A stretch of DNA of 64,000 bases from positions 14,594 through 78,593 of the forward strand of contig SZWC01007348.1 in assembly GCA_023375785.1 (NCBI GenBank). The letters run 5' to 3'. Under the pieces are notes generated by a model, which saw only the letters and a program-made list of their open reading frames with translations, did not search any database and had not been told where the DNA came from. This DNA is from Penium margaritaceum (lineage: Eukaryota > Streptophyta > Zygnematophyceae > Desmidiales > Peniaceae). Position 1 is the stretch's first letter. Every line of letters begins with the position of its first letter. Shown piece by piece: positions 47,811 to 59,290 of this stretch. The translations under genes were made by a program, and so were the position numbers.

Positions 47811-48764
47811 GATGATCGCCTAAGGTGAAGGTGCCGTCGTGAAAAAAAAACAGACTCGGGGTCGTACCACCTTCTAAAGGGGTAGAACTTTATCTCTTTG
47901 GGGCTCGAGGGTCTTTTCCAACACGGACGGAGCTATTCCTTGTCCCCTAGTCTGCCATGTGCACGCACCCTACCTGAAGAAGCCAATAGAGTCGATTGAG
48001 AAGATGGAGCCGTCCGATGTTCGTGTCCCTGTTGTACCTGTGTGCCCTGCAAGACCACGCGTGAGTTGGTCTTGGAAGCATGCCTTAGAACCAGAAGTGT
48101 GGGCCCAGAATCCTTTTTCAGTGTGCCGGATAGCAATGGTCTAGAAAATGTGTCCCGACATGGGAGGCCGCCAACTGCTCTTGGTATTTCAACCAAGATA
48201 ACATATCACCCTCAAACGAGGGATCCACCTTTTAGGTTCGTTCAGTTTGCAACCTCACAAAGTCCGCATGTAGGTCTTTAGTGTCTATCCTTGGTTGGAC
48301 ACTCTGTGAGGAGTCTCAAAGGCAAGAATTGTAAATGGATGCATGCAGGGTACATGCTTTTGTACTTGCAGAGCTTTGCTAATGCTTCTGTTTGTAGTGG
48401 CTCCACAGGAGCCAACCTCAGCCAACATTTCTAATTGGCGTGTCCAAATACCGCCAAGTGTCATCCTCAAGGCAGGTTCTAGTAAGCTTCCTCGAAGCTT
48501 CTATTTCCATTCTGGGCCACAAAGAAAAATACGGCCGTCGAGGGTTTGAGCCCATGAGCTCCGGCGCCTGTCCCAACTAGGCCACAAAGTTTTGCTTCCA
48601 ATGATGATGTCCAGGGGACATACCCATTATGGGCAGTGCATTCTTGGCCTATCTCACAACGGACCAAGGGAACATACTCCATAGAGCAGTGCATGCCTTG
48701 TCTTTCCGTGCAACCAGCCAACTAGTCAGCTAGCCAGTGGGCAAAGTGCAGACCATTCAACAAT
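47811..48764. other. No gene seen; possibly leader or LTR of element D
   Basis: Mixed-composition DNA without a convincing long frame or domain. It could include leader or LTR sequence of element D, but I found no primer site. One tRNA-like patch lies at 48535-48590. Confidence 0.4.
48535..48590 (-). ncRNA. tRNA-like patch, possible SINE head or tRNA fossil
   Basis: On minus, TGGCCTAGTTGG (48573-48584) fits the A box and GGCTCAAACCC (within 48543-48553) fits the B box with one mismatch. Between them is GGCGCCGGAGCTCATGGG, similar to plant tRNA-derived SINE heads. The boxes are only about 19 bases apart, shorter than in a tRNA, so this is not a working tRNA gene. Confidence 0.3.
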
Positions 48765-48987
48765 TGTGTATGGTAGCCACACCGTGCCACTACTTATTGA
48801 AGGTGTTTTTACTTACTAGTCAACAAATAGTATTCCCAAACCATTATTTCCCCCTCTCTTTATTTGTAACTCGTATCATGTGTTGTCAACGCTGACCACC
48901 CATAGTGATATTCTTTGGTCATGGTCACCGACATGCCTTCTTTGGTTGGTCATTGTGCGTGGTAGCCACACCGTGCCACTATTTGAC
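48765..48987 (+). repeat. Isolated satellite 2 piece (about 1.2 units)
   Basis: Same orientation as 13029-17260: GGTAGCCACACCGTGCCAC appears twice, with CCCAAACC, GACCACCCATAG and CTTTGGTTGGTCATTGTG between. It changes directly to element E at about 48988. Confidence 0.9.
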
Positions 48988-49470
48988 AGGCAGGCGTGCT
49001 GATCTTCGCCCGACTCATGTGTGGGGTTGTCTTGCCTCAGTGTGGCTTCTCGCTGAACAACGGGATGGTAAGCTTTTCCCCGATGGTCATTTGTGGGTCT
49101 TCCTTCGTGTCTCCTTGTTCTCCAAAGCTTGGCATTTCTGGGATCCTTCTCGCTATCGTGTCATTGAGTCCCGTGATGCGCTTTTATTTGAGCACTTGTT
49201 TGAACGTGATGTCCCACGCTTTGGGGGCGAGTCCCTCCCTCCGCCTTCTTGGGGTGGGGGTGGCACTCCTCCCTCTTGGGCTTCTGTTCTCCCCTCGGTG
49301 CAACCATCAACACCCTCTACCTCCTCCGAACCCTCTACCTCCTCTGAGCCCTTGGATCCCTCTGCCTTCCTTGAGCTTGAGCCCTCTGTCGCCTATGAGC
49401 CCTTGACTTCCTTTGAGCCTTCAGTCTCCTCTGAGCCCTCTGCCCCCTTTGAACCCTCCTTCTCCTGAAA
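48988..49470 (+). pseudogene. Element E integrase end and spacer
   Basis: GRRADLRPTHVWGC, SKAWHFWDPSRYRVIESRD and ALLFEHLFERDVPRFGG match the end of integrase in elements A and C. The spacer that follows repeats SEPSTSSEPL-like units. An open frame beginning at 48905 joins satellite sequence to this part; the satellite portion is not part of the element. Confidence 0.7.
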
Positions 49471-49585
49471 ACCCTCCTCTCCCTATGCGCCTCAGGCTCT
49501 CTTTGAGCCCTCTGCCACTTTTGTTGCACCTTCCCCCTCTGTACACCCAGGCTCTGGCTCCCCTGCAGTTTCATCACCGCCATCT

Positions 49586-51446
49586 GTGTGTGTCCAAGCT
49601 GTTCCTCCTATCTCACCCTACACACACGGTGGTGGCCTCAGGGCACTTCCGTCTCACTCTCATCAGGTTGTCTCTGGTGACCCTAGCCTCCATGCTCTTC
49701 GACTTTCAACATCTGCATTACCCACGTCGGTCTCTGTGGTGCATCCTAGTACTACCCTTGGCTATTCCCTCATTGAACAGGAGTTCTGTTCAGCCATTTC
49801 CTTATTTGTGGTCAGGTATGTTGCCTCCTTCTTTGCTACTCCTGGTCTCTCTCCCCTTCCACCTGAACCTCTAATTGTGCAGGCTGCTTGCACAGCAACT
49901 GATTCCCCTCTATGGGAGCAAGCTATGAAAGCCGAACTTGACGCGTTGTCTGAGCACGGAGCATACGAGCTTGTGGATCTTCCAACGGGCCGCAAAGCTA
50001 TTGCAACCAATTGGATGTACTGCTGCAAGCTGAACCTTGACAACACTGTTGAACGGTACAAGGCGCGACTCACGGAAAAAGGGTTTTCTCAAGTCCCTGG
50101 GGTGGACTTTGACGAGACATTTGCCCCAGTTGGTCGTAACACCATTGCCTGCGCACTGCTCAGCCTGGTTGCCTAGCATGACTAGGAACTAGAACAAATG
50201 GATGTCAACAATGACATCCACCTGTATGGAAAACTTGACAAGGAAATCTACATGGTGCAGCCACTTGGTTTCTCATATGGAATGAATTAAGTGTGGCGCC
50301 TGTGCAAGGCTCTCTATGGCCTACAACAGTTCTTACGCTGCTGGAACCAAGAGATCACAGCAGCCCTGGGAAAGGGAGGCTTCCAGAGAAGCACTATGGA
50401 CCCCGCCCTGTTTCTCAGTGCTCCCACCAAACCACTCATTGCCATCCTTGTCGATGTGGATGATCTCCTCATTGCGTCTCCAGACGTCACCTCTGTCAAA
50501 GCTGCCAAGTTTCTTCTTCATGAAGCATACAAGATGAAGGACCTTGGTCAAGCCCGTGTCTTCTTGGGTATGGACCTAGAGCGCAATCACACACGTTGTA
50601 ACCTACATGTTCACCAAGCTGCATATGTCCGCAGCTTGGAGGAGCGCTTTGGAACACTTCTTTCTTCCGTCCCTACAGCATCTACACCTATGACTCCAAC
50701 CGGTCAATCATGGTCAACCCTCTTTTACTACCATCAAAAGTCCTTAGAACCATCCAAATTGGGGGAGACGGTTGATGTAACAGACTACCTTGGGTCATTG
50801 GCACCCTGATGTATCTTGCTACCACCATGCGTGCTGATGTTGCCTTTGCTGCAAATTCTCTGTCTCATTTCTCTCAGTGTCCCCGTGCGCGTCATCTTGA
50901 GGCTGCGTTGCAGGTAGTGCGATATGCACTATCCACGCCTTGCATCGGATTGTACTTTTGGGCACAATCCTCAGTCTTGGTTGACGGCTTCACTGACCGT
51001 GACTGGGCACATGATTGTGATGCACGCAGCAGAACAGGATGCATCTTCATGGTTGTTGGGACTGCAGTCTCCTGGAAAAGCAGAAACAAGGATGTGTTGC
51101 CTGTAGCACTACTACGTATGTGGCCCTTGGCGCAGGCACGTGTGAGGCTGTCTGGCTGTGTCGTGTGCTGCAGCAAGTGCATGTACCTATCCGTTGTATC
51201 ACCCTGTGTTGTGACAATCAAAGCAGTAAGGACATTACAGAAAACAGTGGCAGGCATCACTCCCGCACCAAGCACATCAACGTGGACCGTCAATTTGTTT
51301 GCGACTGCATTGTTGCTGGCATTGTCCGAATTGCTTGGGTGGACACACCGTCTCAGAGAGCTGACTTTCCACCAAAGCCCTCAGCCACAATGTTTTCAAG
51401 TGTTCTTAATGCTGTTGGTCTCATCTATCCGTATGACCCAGTTTGA
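49586..51446 (+). pseudogene. Element E reverse transcriptase and RNase H
   Basis: Motifs in order: ELDALSEHGAYELVDLPTGR, VERYKARLTEKGFSQVPGVD, KALYGLQQFLRCWNQEI, ILVDVDDLLIASPD (near 50450), YKMKDLGQARVFLGMDL, TASTPMTPTGQ, ADVAFAANSLSHFSQC, then RNase H with VLVDGFTDRDWAHD, CDNQSSKDITEN and TKHINVDRQFVCD. These are the copia polymerase and RNase H blocks. Treated as a fossil. Confidence 0.8.
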
Positions 51447-51532
51447 AGGTGCATGGTGGTTGCCCGTCTCTGTTTCCCTCTCACCTTGATGAGTGTGCTG
51501 TGTCCCCATGTGTGTGCATTGTTTTGCCTATG

Positions 51533-51545
51533 GGGCATGGGGAAG
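51533..51545 (+). other. Polypurine tract of element E
   Basis: GGGCATGGGGAAG immediately before TGTTGAAG. It has the same CATGGGG form as the tracts of A, B and C and marks the inner edge of the 3' LTR. Confidence 0.6.
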
Positions 51546-52383
51546 TGTTGAAGTTTTGTTGGCCACTCACATCTCTATGCCCTCTTGTCTCACTCTCCAT
51601 GGTACACACATGTGAACCGGGCTCGGTGTGCTAGCCTCAACCGGATGGTGGAGGCACCAACCGGTGGCAACGGCGACCAAGGGGAGGCCGGTGCACACCA
51701 ACCCGGCGTTGCGGAAGTGTAGGGCTGTCTTGGGGGAGCACGGAAACACGTGTGACACAGTGGGAGTAAACTGTACTTGTTATTCCAGTGTCAACATACA
51801 AGACTATATGTACATGATGACACATCCTAGGCGACCCGAGGTCGCCGAGCCGTGCGTGGCTCCGTATGGACCTGGGATAAGCGTTATTGCTCCAGAATCA
51901 CGTAACTCATCTTCCCAGCTTTCCAACGCACCAAGAATCGCATCATTCCGTGGAGGAACGGCCGAGATATGGTCATTTCCGTGAACCACGATAATCTGCC
52001 GCTGGCAGCACCACTAGCGGTGGTGACGGCCGCCCGAAGCGCCCTTGCTGGTAATAACACATCGGGGCGCCATTCCGAAGCGCCCTTGGCCCTCAATGAT
52101 CCTTGACTCATTGACTATCCGGGCCCCAAGGGGCGCTTCGGCCTTGTTGGGTCTTCCGAGGGTCGAGCCTTGGTCCTTGGGGATGAATTCCCGTCATCTG
52201 TTTTCCCCTCGGCCGGTCCAACCTTCGGCCGGGCGTAACTTCCTCAACTCTTGATGGATCGACCTCGTTCTTGGGTCGATCTTGCACGGTTTTTCCTGTA
52301 TATTCCAAATCCACAGTCAGATTATACATTCAAGGAAGCCTCAAGCCGTGATCAGTGCCGTTGGCACTGCCCGGATTACAACA
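51546..52383 (+). mobile_element. 3' LTR of element E (right end approximate)
   Basis: It starts TGTTGAAG after the purine tract and probably ends at ACAACA (52378-52383), which mirrors the TGTTG start. The length (about 838 bp) is close to the 849 bp of LTR C. It contains a TCCAGTGTCAACATACAAG stretch and CCTGTATATTCCAAATCC, which suit an LTR. With no second copy here, the right end is a guess. Confidence 0.45.
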
Positions 52384-52531
52384 CATGTACAGATTGAATG
52401 ACAATGGCCTCATCTGGGGAGACGTCAGACACTTGATTCTAAGAAAAGCTTACCGCATCCATGGCGCCTCTTGCTTCCTAGCTCTCACCCACCCACGTGG
52501 CATGCTTGCCTAGCTAGGAAGCTGCCTGAGC
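52384..52531. other. Short spacer between elements E and C with a perfect inverted repeat
   Basis: No gene. GCTTCCTAGCT (52473-52483) and AGCTAGGAAGC (52512-52522) form an 11-bp perfect stem with a 28-base loop, six bases before the start of LTR C as set by the possible AGC edge. Confidence 0.5.
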
Positions 52532-53380
52532 TGGAAAACATAGGCAGTAGGTTGGGGCAGCAGCGTTGTTGATGCAGCGTGTGGGCTTCCACGCTCATTG
52601 CTTAAGTCAGCTGCCCCCTCAGTCTGCTGCTCTAGAGTCTAAGTTTGGAAGCTCTCGGTTTGTTACTCAGAAACACGCGTGCCAGTGTTAGCGCCAGAAA
52701 GCAGCTGAAAACTGAAAGAGACTGATTAGAAATGAAGAATGAGAAACAATGGGAGACCCCTCCAAGTTCTAGCTCCCCCCACTAGCATAGAACTTGTTAC
52801 TCAGCTAACCAGCCAATCAGAAAATAGTCCTAGACCTATTTTCTCGCACGCAGGGTTTTCTCAGTAAGCCCTGCCAGATGCCCGACAGCCCAAAACCCGG
52901 GCGTCGTCCGTTTTGCCTGAAAACTGGACCATACCATAACATCGATGCTGCAAATGCAGTCGTGCGGTCAGAATCAGCTAGAAAAATAGTAGTAAAGAGT
53001 CATGGTTACTCGAACCCGGGCAGTGCCTACAACAGTCAGTGACGCCAAGCAGGGCCACACAGCAGGAGACATGGACCCTAGGCATAGCATGACGATGCAG
53101 ATGCAATGCCACTACCAGAAACAGAGCTGGGTGCATGAAAACTGCATCTGCAGTGGCCGTGACCGCTGGCCGCTCGACCGCAAAAGAGGCCTGCCGATGG
53201 AGATGAGCAAATCGCCGGAGGGAGGAGGCTCCAGCGAACGATGCGTGGGCCTTAGCGCGCGTCGGCTCCACCGAGTGACACTCCAACAGCGTCGAGTCTC
53301 ACCGTCAGTCATCTGCACGCCGATGTACACAAGCCAAGAGATCATAATAGAGTACAATGAGAGATGCACGAAAACCAACA
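52532..53380 (-). mobile_element. 3' LTR of element C
   Basis: 849 bp, TGGAAAAC...AACCAACA on plus. It matches 60637-61485 along its whole length, including CAGCGTGTGGGCTTCCAC and CCAAAACCCGGGCGTCGTCC. Confidence 0.9.
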
Positions 53381-53390
53381 TTCCCCCATG
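53381..53390 (-). other. Polypurine tract of element C
   Basis: The minus strand reads CATGGGGGAA directly before TGTTGGTT, the start of the 3' LTR. Confidence 0.7.
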
Positions 53391-53487
53391 ACTCACAGGC
53401 GGAGTGCACATGTACGGGCAGAGACACAGTCAATGACTAGACTCCCCCAGGCCACGCAGAGATGCAAGCAGGGACAAAGAGAGACAA

Positions 53488-54980
53488 TCACGGACGCACA
53501 TTAACCAAACTCACAGCCTTCTTGAGCGAGTCACGGTTCAGTGCCTTGGTGAAGAAGTCAGCCAATTGTCGTGCTGTCTCAACCCACACGATGCTGATGC
53601 TGCCGTGATGCAACAACGAATGCACATAGTGATACTCAACGTTGATGTGCTTTGTGCATGTTTGATGCACGCCGTCATTGTCGGCGATGGCCATGGCACT
53701 CTCATTGTCACAATGCAACGTTATGGATACGACAGGCTGACGCAACTCGGACAACAAACGACGCAGCCACACACTCTCACACGCGCCTGAGCCAAGAGCC
53801 ATGTACTCAGCCTCAGCAGTGCTGCGTGCAATGCACCCCTACTTGCCACTGCACCAAGACACAACTGTGCCGCAAATCAGAAAGATCCAGCCTGTGCGGC
53901 TCTTACAGTCCGGACTGCCGGCCCAGTCACTATCGGTTTAGCCCACCGCGACCATAGACGGCTGACGGCAGAACATGAGACCTTGCTGTGGAGTCAAGAC
54001 GACATAGCGCGGTACTCGGATTGCGGCCTCGTAGTGGAGGTGATACGGCTCCTGAGAAAACTGGACTAGGAGGTTGACAGCGAACGTGATGTCTGGGCGC
54101 GTCGTCGTCGCCGGGAACATCAGTGACCCGATGACTCGTAGGTACGTGGTCACGTCAACTGGCTCCCCCACAACAGCTGGGTCAGGGCTCTTCAGCTTCA
54201 CCTGGCCATCGGGTGACATGGGTGAGGATGCGCTTGACACGAGTGGCAGGTTCTCTGCAAAGTGGGTGGACAGAGTCTGCACGTAGGCGGCCTGGTGGAT
54301 GTGCAAGACGCCTTGGGAGCGATCATGCTCGAGCTCCATGCCCAGGAAGACTCTGGCAGATCCGAGATCCTTCATCTGGTAGGTTGTGTGCAGCAAGTCC
54401 TTGACACGCTGGATGGCAGCCGTGTGTGGCAACGCAATGAGGAGATCGTCGACGTAAACCTTAACAGCGGCGAAAGTCTGGCCTCGCGGACTGACAAACA
54501 ATGCGGGGTCAGCGGTGCTGCGTTGGAGCCTGCCGCGAAGGAGTGTGTTGCTGATCTCTTGGTTCCAGTACCGAGGCAACTGCTTCAGGCCATAGAGGGC
54601 CTTACGCAGTCGCTAGACTCTCCCAGTGCCATCGCCAAACCCCGTGGGTTGCACCATGTAGAGCTCCTCACCCTCTAGTGAGCCATGGAGAAACGCGTTG
54701 CTCACATCCATCTGATGCAGCTCCCACCCATGCTGGGCAACCAGGCTGAAGAGCGCCTGGCCAGTGGAGAACCGGCCAACTGGGGCAAAGATCTGGTTGT
54801 AGTCGACCCCACGAATCTGTGCAAACTCCTTGGCTATAAGGCGGGTCTTGTACTTGTCAAAGGACCCATCGGGCTTCCACTTGCGCCGAAAGACCCACTT
54901 GGTACCGATGGCCTTCCGACCTGGGGGAAGGTCAACGAGGTCGTACACATGGTACTTTCGGATAGTAGTGAGCTCATCGA
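53488..54980 (-). pseudogene. Element C reverse transcriptase and RNase H
   Basis: Reverse transcriptase motifs are MYDLVDLPPGRKAIGTKWVF, KTRLIAKEFAQIRGVDYNQ, MDVSNAFLHGSLEGEELYMV, KVYVDDLLIALP (near 54440-54465), YQMKDLGSARVFLGMELEHD and ASSPMSPDGQ. RNase H shows LHCDNESAMAIADN and TKHINVEYHYVHSLL, ending KAVSLVNVRP near 53488. The order and wording match elements B and E. Treated as a fossil. Confidence 0.85.
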
Positions 54981-55399
54981 CGTAGGTAGCGTTCTACTCT
55001 GCGGCCTCAGGAGAGGCTCGTGCCTTGCGCAGGGTGGTCGGGTTCTCCGGGCGTGCTATGGAACGGACTGAGAGAGCGTGTGCATCTCGAGCCCCAGGTG
55101 GGATGCGCACGAGTGCAGCCATGACAGCATGCCAATGCTTGTGATGAAGCATGACGTAGCCCAGTGCGGAGCCCAGGTGAAGGTCTGCAATGATGGCCGA
55201 GGTGGTCAAGCCGAGGGCCTTGGCGCTAGGGTCCCCACTCACGACCGTGGGAGTGGAGGAGACACGTGGAGCCATGGGGGGTCGAGGCGCCACGGAGCGT
55301 GGTACGATAGTCTGCGCGCTCACCAACGGTCTGGGTCGGAGGCTGCCGCCTGGGCCACGTGTGTAGCGTGGCAGGGTAGGAGATGGCACTGAGTCCGAC

Positions 55400-55990
55400 G
55401 GGCCAATGGAGGCAGACGGGGTTGCTGGTCCGGAGGGGCCCGCGGATGCAACCGGGGTAGCTGGTCCGGATGGGCTAGCGGACGCAACTGGAGCTGCTTG
55501 CCTGTAAGGGCCAGCGACACAACTGGAGCTGCCAGTCCGGAGGGACCACCGGACGCGACTGGGGCTGCCGGCCCAGAGGGACCAGCGGACACGACTGGGG
55601 CTGCTGCCCCGGAGGGACCAGAGGAAGCGCTTGGGACTGCCGGCCCTGAGGGACCAGCGGACACGACTAGGGCTACAGGCCCGGAGGGACTGGCGGACGC
55701 GTCGGGGGCTGCCGGCCTGGAGGGGCCAACGGACACGACTGGGGCTGCTGGCCTTGAGGGACCAGCGGAAGCGTCTGGGGCTGCCGGCTCGAAGAGACCA
55801 GCGGACACGACTGGGGCCGTGGGCCCAAAGGGACTAGCAGATGCGAGAAGGACTGCCGGCTAAGAGGGACCAGTGCACACGACTGGGGCTGTCGGCTCAG
55901 AGGGACCAGCGGACGCGATTGGGGCTACAGGCCCGGAGGGACCAGCGGACGCGAGTGAGGCTGTTGGCTCAGAGGGACCGGGGGATGTGT
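55400..55990 (-). repeat. 36-bp tandem repeat in the pol spacer of element C
   Basis: About 16 copies of a 36-bp unit, each holding GGAGGGACCAGCGGACACGA or a variant. On minus it reads as a 12-residue repeat, SAGPSGPAAPVV-like. The length is a multiple of three, so unit gain or loss keeps frame. It sits where A, B and E have their own low-complexity linkers between integrase and reverse transcriptase. Confidence 0.75.
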
Positions 55991-56141
55991 CACCCGGAAG
56001 TGGGAGGACACAGGACAGACTCACTCCCCCATGCGACAAGATAGACACAGACAAGCAAATGAGGTCGCGAGAAAACAGGTCCTCAAAGAAGAGGACATCC
56101 CGGGACTCGACGATGCAGTGCCGGGAGGGATGCCAGAAGCG

Positions 56142-57275
56142 TCAGGCCTTGGACTGACGAGAGACACCGAGGAAGGTGTAGGGACATCCGCGGGGGGTGA
56201 GCTTGCCGCCCTGCTGCGGGGCGGGCAGCCACACAACGGCCACGCACCCCCAAACGTGAGCCGGGCGGAGGTCAGTGCGCAGACCACACCAATGTTGGTA
56301 AGGCGTGGACTGGCGGGGAAGGGGACCGTTGGGAATCCTGTTCCAGACCCAGGTCATGTAGGCCATGGCTTTAAAGTAGAAGCCATCGGAGAGACCAGAC
56401 TCGACCCGCATGGTGCGGACGACGTCAGCCATGGTACGGTTCCACCGTTCGGAGACACCGTTCTGGGCCGGCGTGTGGGGCGCGGATGTCTCATGATGGA
56501 TGTCGCATGAGGCGAGAAAGGTCGTGGCCTCACCCATCTACTTACCACCACGATCAGAGCGAAAGCGGCAAAGAGAGTGGTCACACTCACGCTCCGCAAG
56601 GACAAGCCAGTCCTGGATGGTGCGGGCGATATCGCTCTTCTATCAAAGGCAGAAGACCCAGCGGTAGCGAGAGTAGTCGTCAGTGAGGGTGAGGACATAG
56701 CAGCCGTGCTCGCTGACAAACTCGGTGAGGAGAGGGCCCATGACGTCCGAATGGACAAGGTTAAGAGGGGCGGATACACGGGAGGAAGACAAATGGTACC
56801 TGGACTGGTGCATCTTCCCCTGAGCACAATCAATGCACTCAGTGGGGCACGGGAGGGGGAAAGTCTCCGGGTCAAGGCCCTTGGCCGGCTGGGTGTGGAG
56901 CATGCTGTCTACGCCGGCAGAGTGGATGTGGCAAAGGTGGTTGTGCAAGAGGCGAGTGTGCGAAGGAGAAAGCGTGCTGGTGACAAACACATGGCTTGTG
57001 CCGGCCAACGGGGAGGAGACGGAAGGGGAGGAGGAGAGATGGGGCACATGCCAAAGGTTGCCACGGGCGGTGGCGTGCAGTACTACGAGACCAGACAGAT
57101 GCAGCGACACACTGCCAACACCACGCGAGTGCACAACGTCCATGCTCATGCGGTCAAGGGTAGTGACGGACAGGAGGCTGAGTTCGAGACCAGGGATGAA
57201 GAGGACATCAGTAGGAAAGACGTCACCGGCAGGACCACGAAAACGAACAACGCCAACACCATGGACAGGCAACAC
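56142..57275 (-). pseudogene. Element C integrase
   Basis: A pre-integrase part (LELSLLSVTTLDRMSMDVV) is followed by a zinc-binding region (LLHNHLCHIHSAG, ECIDCAQGKMHQ), then LVHSDVMGPLLTEF, TDDYSRYRWVFCL and NGVSERWNRTMADVVRTM, with LRPAHVWGCVAVVWLP towards the end. These are the copia integrase blocks that join element DNA to the host chromosome. Treated as a fossil. Confidence 0.82.
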
Positions 57276-57536
57276 CTATCCAGAGCCCGTCTGGACACCA
57301 GAGATATCGCCTATAGGGCCGAGCATACTGAAGGCCTCACGAGAGGCCGTCATGTGATGTGTGGCCCCAGATTCGATGATCCAGGTGTCAACGGGGTCCT
57401 GGACCGAGGTCGCTAGATCGCTAACGGTCACATGGCAGCAAGCAAGGGACGCGGACGCGGTGAAAGGAGGCGCGAACCGAGACTGCCAATCGGCAAGCCA
57501 CGCAACGTCGTCATAGGAAGGGGTAGAGGAGACCAC
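57276..57536 (-). pseudogene. Element C protease
   Basis: DTWIIESGATHHMT matches the copia aspartic protease start, normally written W-x-(I/L)-D-S-G-A-(S/T)-x-H. It is preceded by a short linker after gag. The family enzyme cuts the gag-pol precursor. The plus strand here encodes only shadow frames. Confidence 0.65.
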
Positions 57537-57559
57537 GAGAGACGATCAGACAGACGAGG

Positions 57560-59178
57560 AAATAGGACACGACCATAGATCAGTCTCAGTCATGCAAGGC
57601 TGGGCAGGAGAGCAGGAGGTGATACAACTCACACTTCCCTGGGGAGGAGGCCGCGTCAGGCCAAGCTGGAGCGCAATGAACTGCTCCAGCTAACGCTCAC
57701 GGGAGGATGGCCCGAGAGTGTAGACTGAGTGCAGAGTGACGGCACCAGAGCCCAGATAAGGGAGGGACAGTGCCGGTGACGGGAACGGAGGCGCCAACAG
57801 CTGCGGATAGTACTGCTGCGGCACGGGTGTCTGCGGGACTGGCGGAGCTGTCGGAGAGGCGAAGCTGCTGGACAAGGTCGAGGTGTCGGGGCCAGCGGCA
57901 ACGACGGCGGCAGAGGCGAGACGACGCTCCCACTGGCGACGCATGGTGGCGATGACGTGCGCCTCGTCCATCGGGAGAGGGCACGTGTACCTCCCGTGCC
58001 CAAGCTGGCCACAGTTGTGGCAGACCGCGCCAGCACCGCTGGACCCGACCGACGGCTGCTGCTGCTGCTATTGTGGCGGATCCTTGCCTTTCTTGTTCCG
58101 GTTCTTCTTCTTCTTCCCCGAAGACGAGGAGGTAGCTGCGGCGGGGGAAGCAATGGCCACGGAGGCAACGGCAAGGGAGGTAACGGCAAGGGATGCAAGA
58201 GCCTCCATGCGATGGAGCTCGGACTCCAGACAAGCTTCCTCAATGCAGAGGAAGAGCTTGTATGTCCAGAGCATGAGGGTGCCCTGGGCCACCATGGTGG
58301 AGAGGATGTCTTGGGGAAAGTGCATGAAGACGTCTGCGTACACACGGGTGGCGCCGTGCTTGATGGTGAGGAGCACGGACAGAGGGGGTGGAGCAGATTT
58401 GCCGAGACGATGAAGGATGTCCTCTGCCCGCTGCCATTGGGCAGTGACCGTCTCGGTCTCTCCCATGTGCAGGGAGTTGAACTCCCGGAGCAGACGGCTG
58501 GTCTCAGCGTCGCTAGACAGGCGATGGGGCTGGGTGAGGACGTGCCATGCGGCTACAGGGTCTGGGATGGCGCCAATGGCGAAGTCGCCGAGGAAAGGCT
58601 CTAGGGCCAGGCGGGAAGCTAGAGGGGTGACTGGGACGAGGGCACGGACGGCGCGACCAGCATCATACAGCTGGTCGGCCTAGGTGGGGCCATAAGGGAG
58701 GGTGTAGTATGCCCACAGGCCCTCACCTTGCACCCAGATCCGGAAGCTGAGCTCTCAGCTCTGGAACTGCTCGCCGGCCTGAAGCGGCGGCGACGTCGTC
58801 TCAAAGTCCTTCTGCCTGCGGCCGGCGCCCAGAGTGGGGCCAAGGACGGAGGTCACTGTCTGCCGCTGGCGCTCAGTCTGCTACTGTGGCAGGTAGTACG
58901 TGGCAGCAGACACAACGGGGCTGGCATGCCCTGGAGGGATGAACGATGGCGGCACACTGGTGGCAGTCTGGGAGGCTAATGGCCATAGCGCTTCAAGCTG
59001 TTGCGTCAAGGTGGCGAGCTGTTGCTAAAGAGCAGCGAGGGGGTCAGGGTTTCCGCCAACGACACTAGTGGGTTGGTGCTTCTGCTGCTGCGGCTTCTGC
59101 TGCTCATGCTACTGCTGCTACTGCTGCTGCTGCGGTTGCCGTTGTTGCTTCTGCTGCTGGTGCTGCTGCTGCTACTAA

Positions 59179-59209
<31 letters not shown>

Positions 59210-59290
59210 TCAGTCTCTGCAAGAAAGGGGGACAGGGGGTCCCCCAACGGAGGAGGACCCCTCCCCACCGAGGCTACCAGCCATGGTCTG
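57560..59290 (-). pseudogene. Element C gag
   Basis: The central part reads HMGETETVTAQWQRAEDIL and AQGTLMLWTYKLFLCIEEAC, and a capsid-like patch WVQGEGLWAYYTL resembles AWAQGERLWEYYF in gag of element A. A Lys-rich stretch (GKKKKNRNKKGKD) precedes a zinc knuckle CHNCGQLGHGRYTC (CX2CX4HX4C, about 57975-58020). The N-terminal end merges into Ala-rich repeat sequence, so the start is uncertain. Treated as a fossil. Confidence 0.7.

Larger units (their letters stand above)
48988..52383 (+). mobile_element. Copia-type retrotransposon E, partial, with 3' LTR
   Basis: On the plus strand: end of integrase (GRRADLRPTHVWGC), a Ser/Pro/Glu-rich spacer with tandem SEPSTS-like units (49260-49470), reverse transcriptase (about 49860-50810), RNase H (about 50810-51446), purine tract (51533-51545) and an LTR of about 838 bp. 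It is the same lineage as B and C by motif wording. Satellite 2 adjoins the upstream side. The copy looks broken, with several breaks. Confidence 0.82.

Noticed and set aside
48905-49468. A single gene joining satellite and integrase text
   Set aside because: The first part of the frame is satellite 2 sequence that only happens to be in frame with the fossil element E.
56577-57416. A 279-codon plus-strand frame opposite integrase of element C
   Set aside because: The integrase motifs are on the minus strand here; the plus frame has no domain and is a GC-rich antisense shadow.
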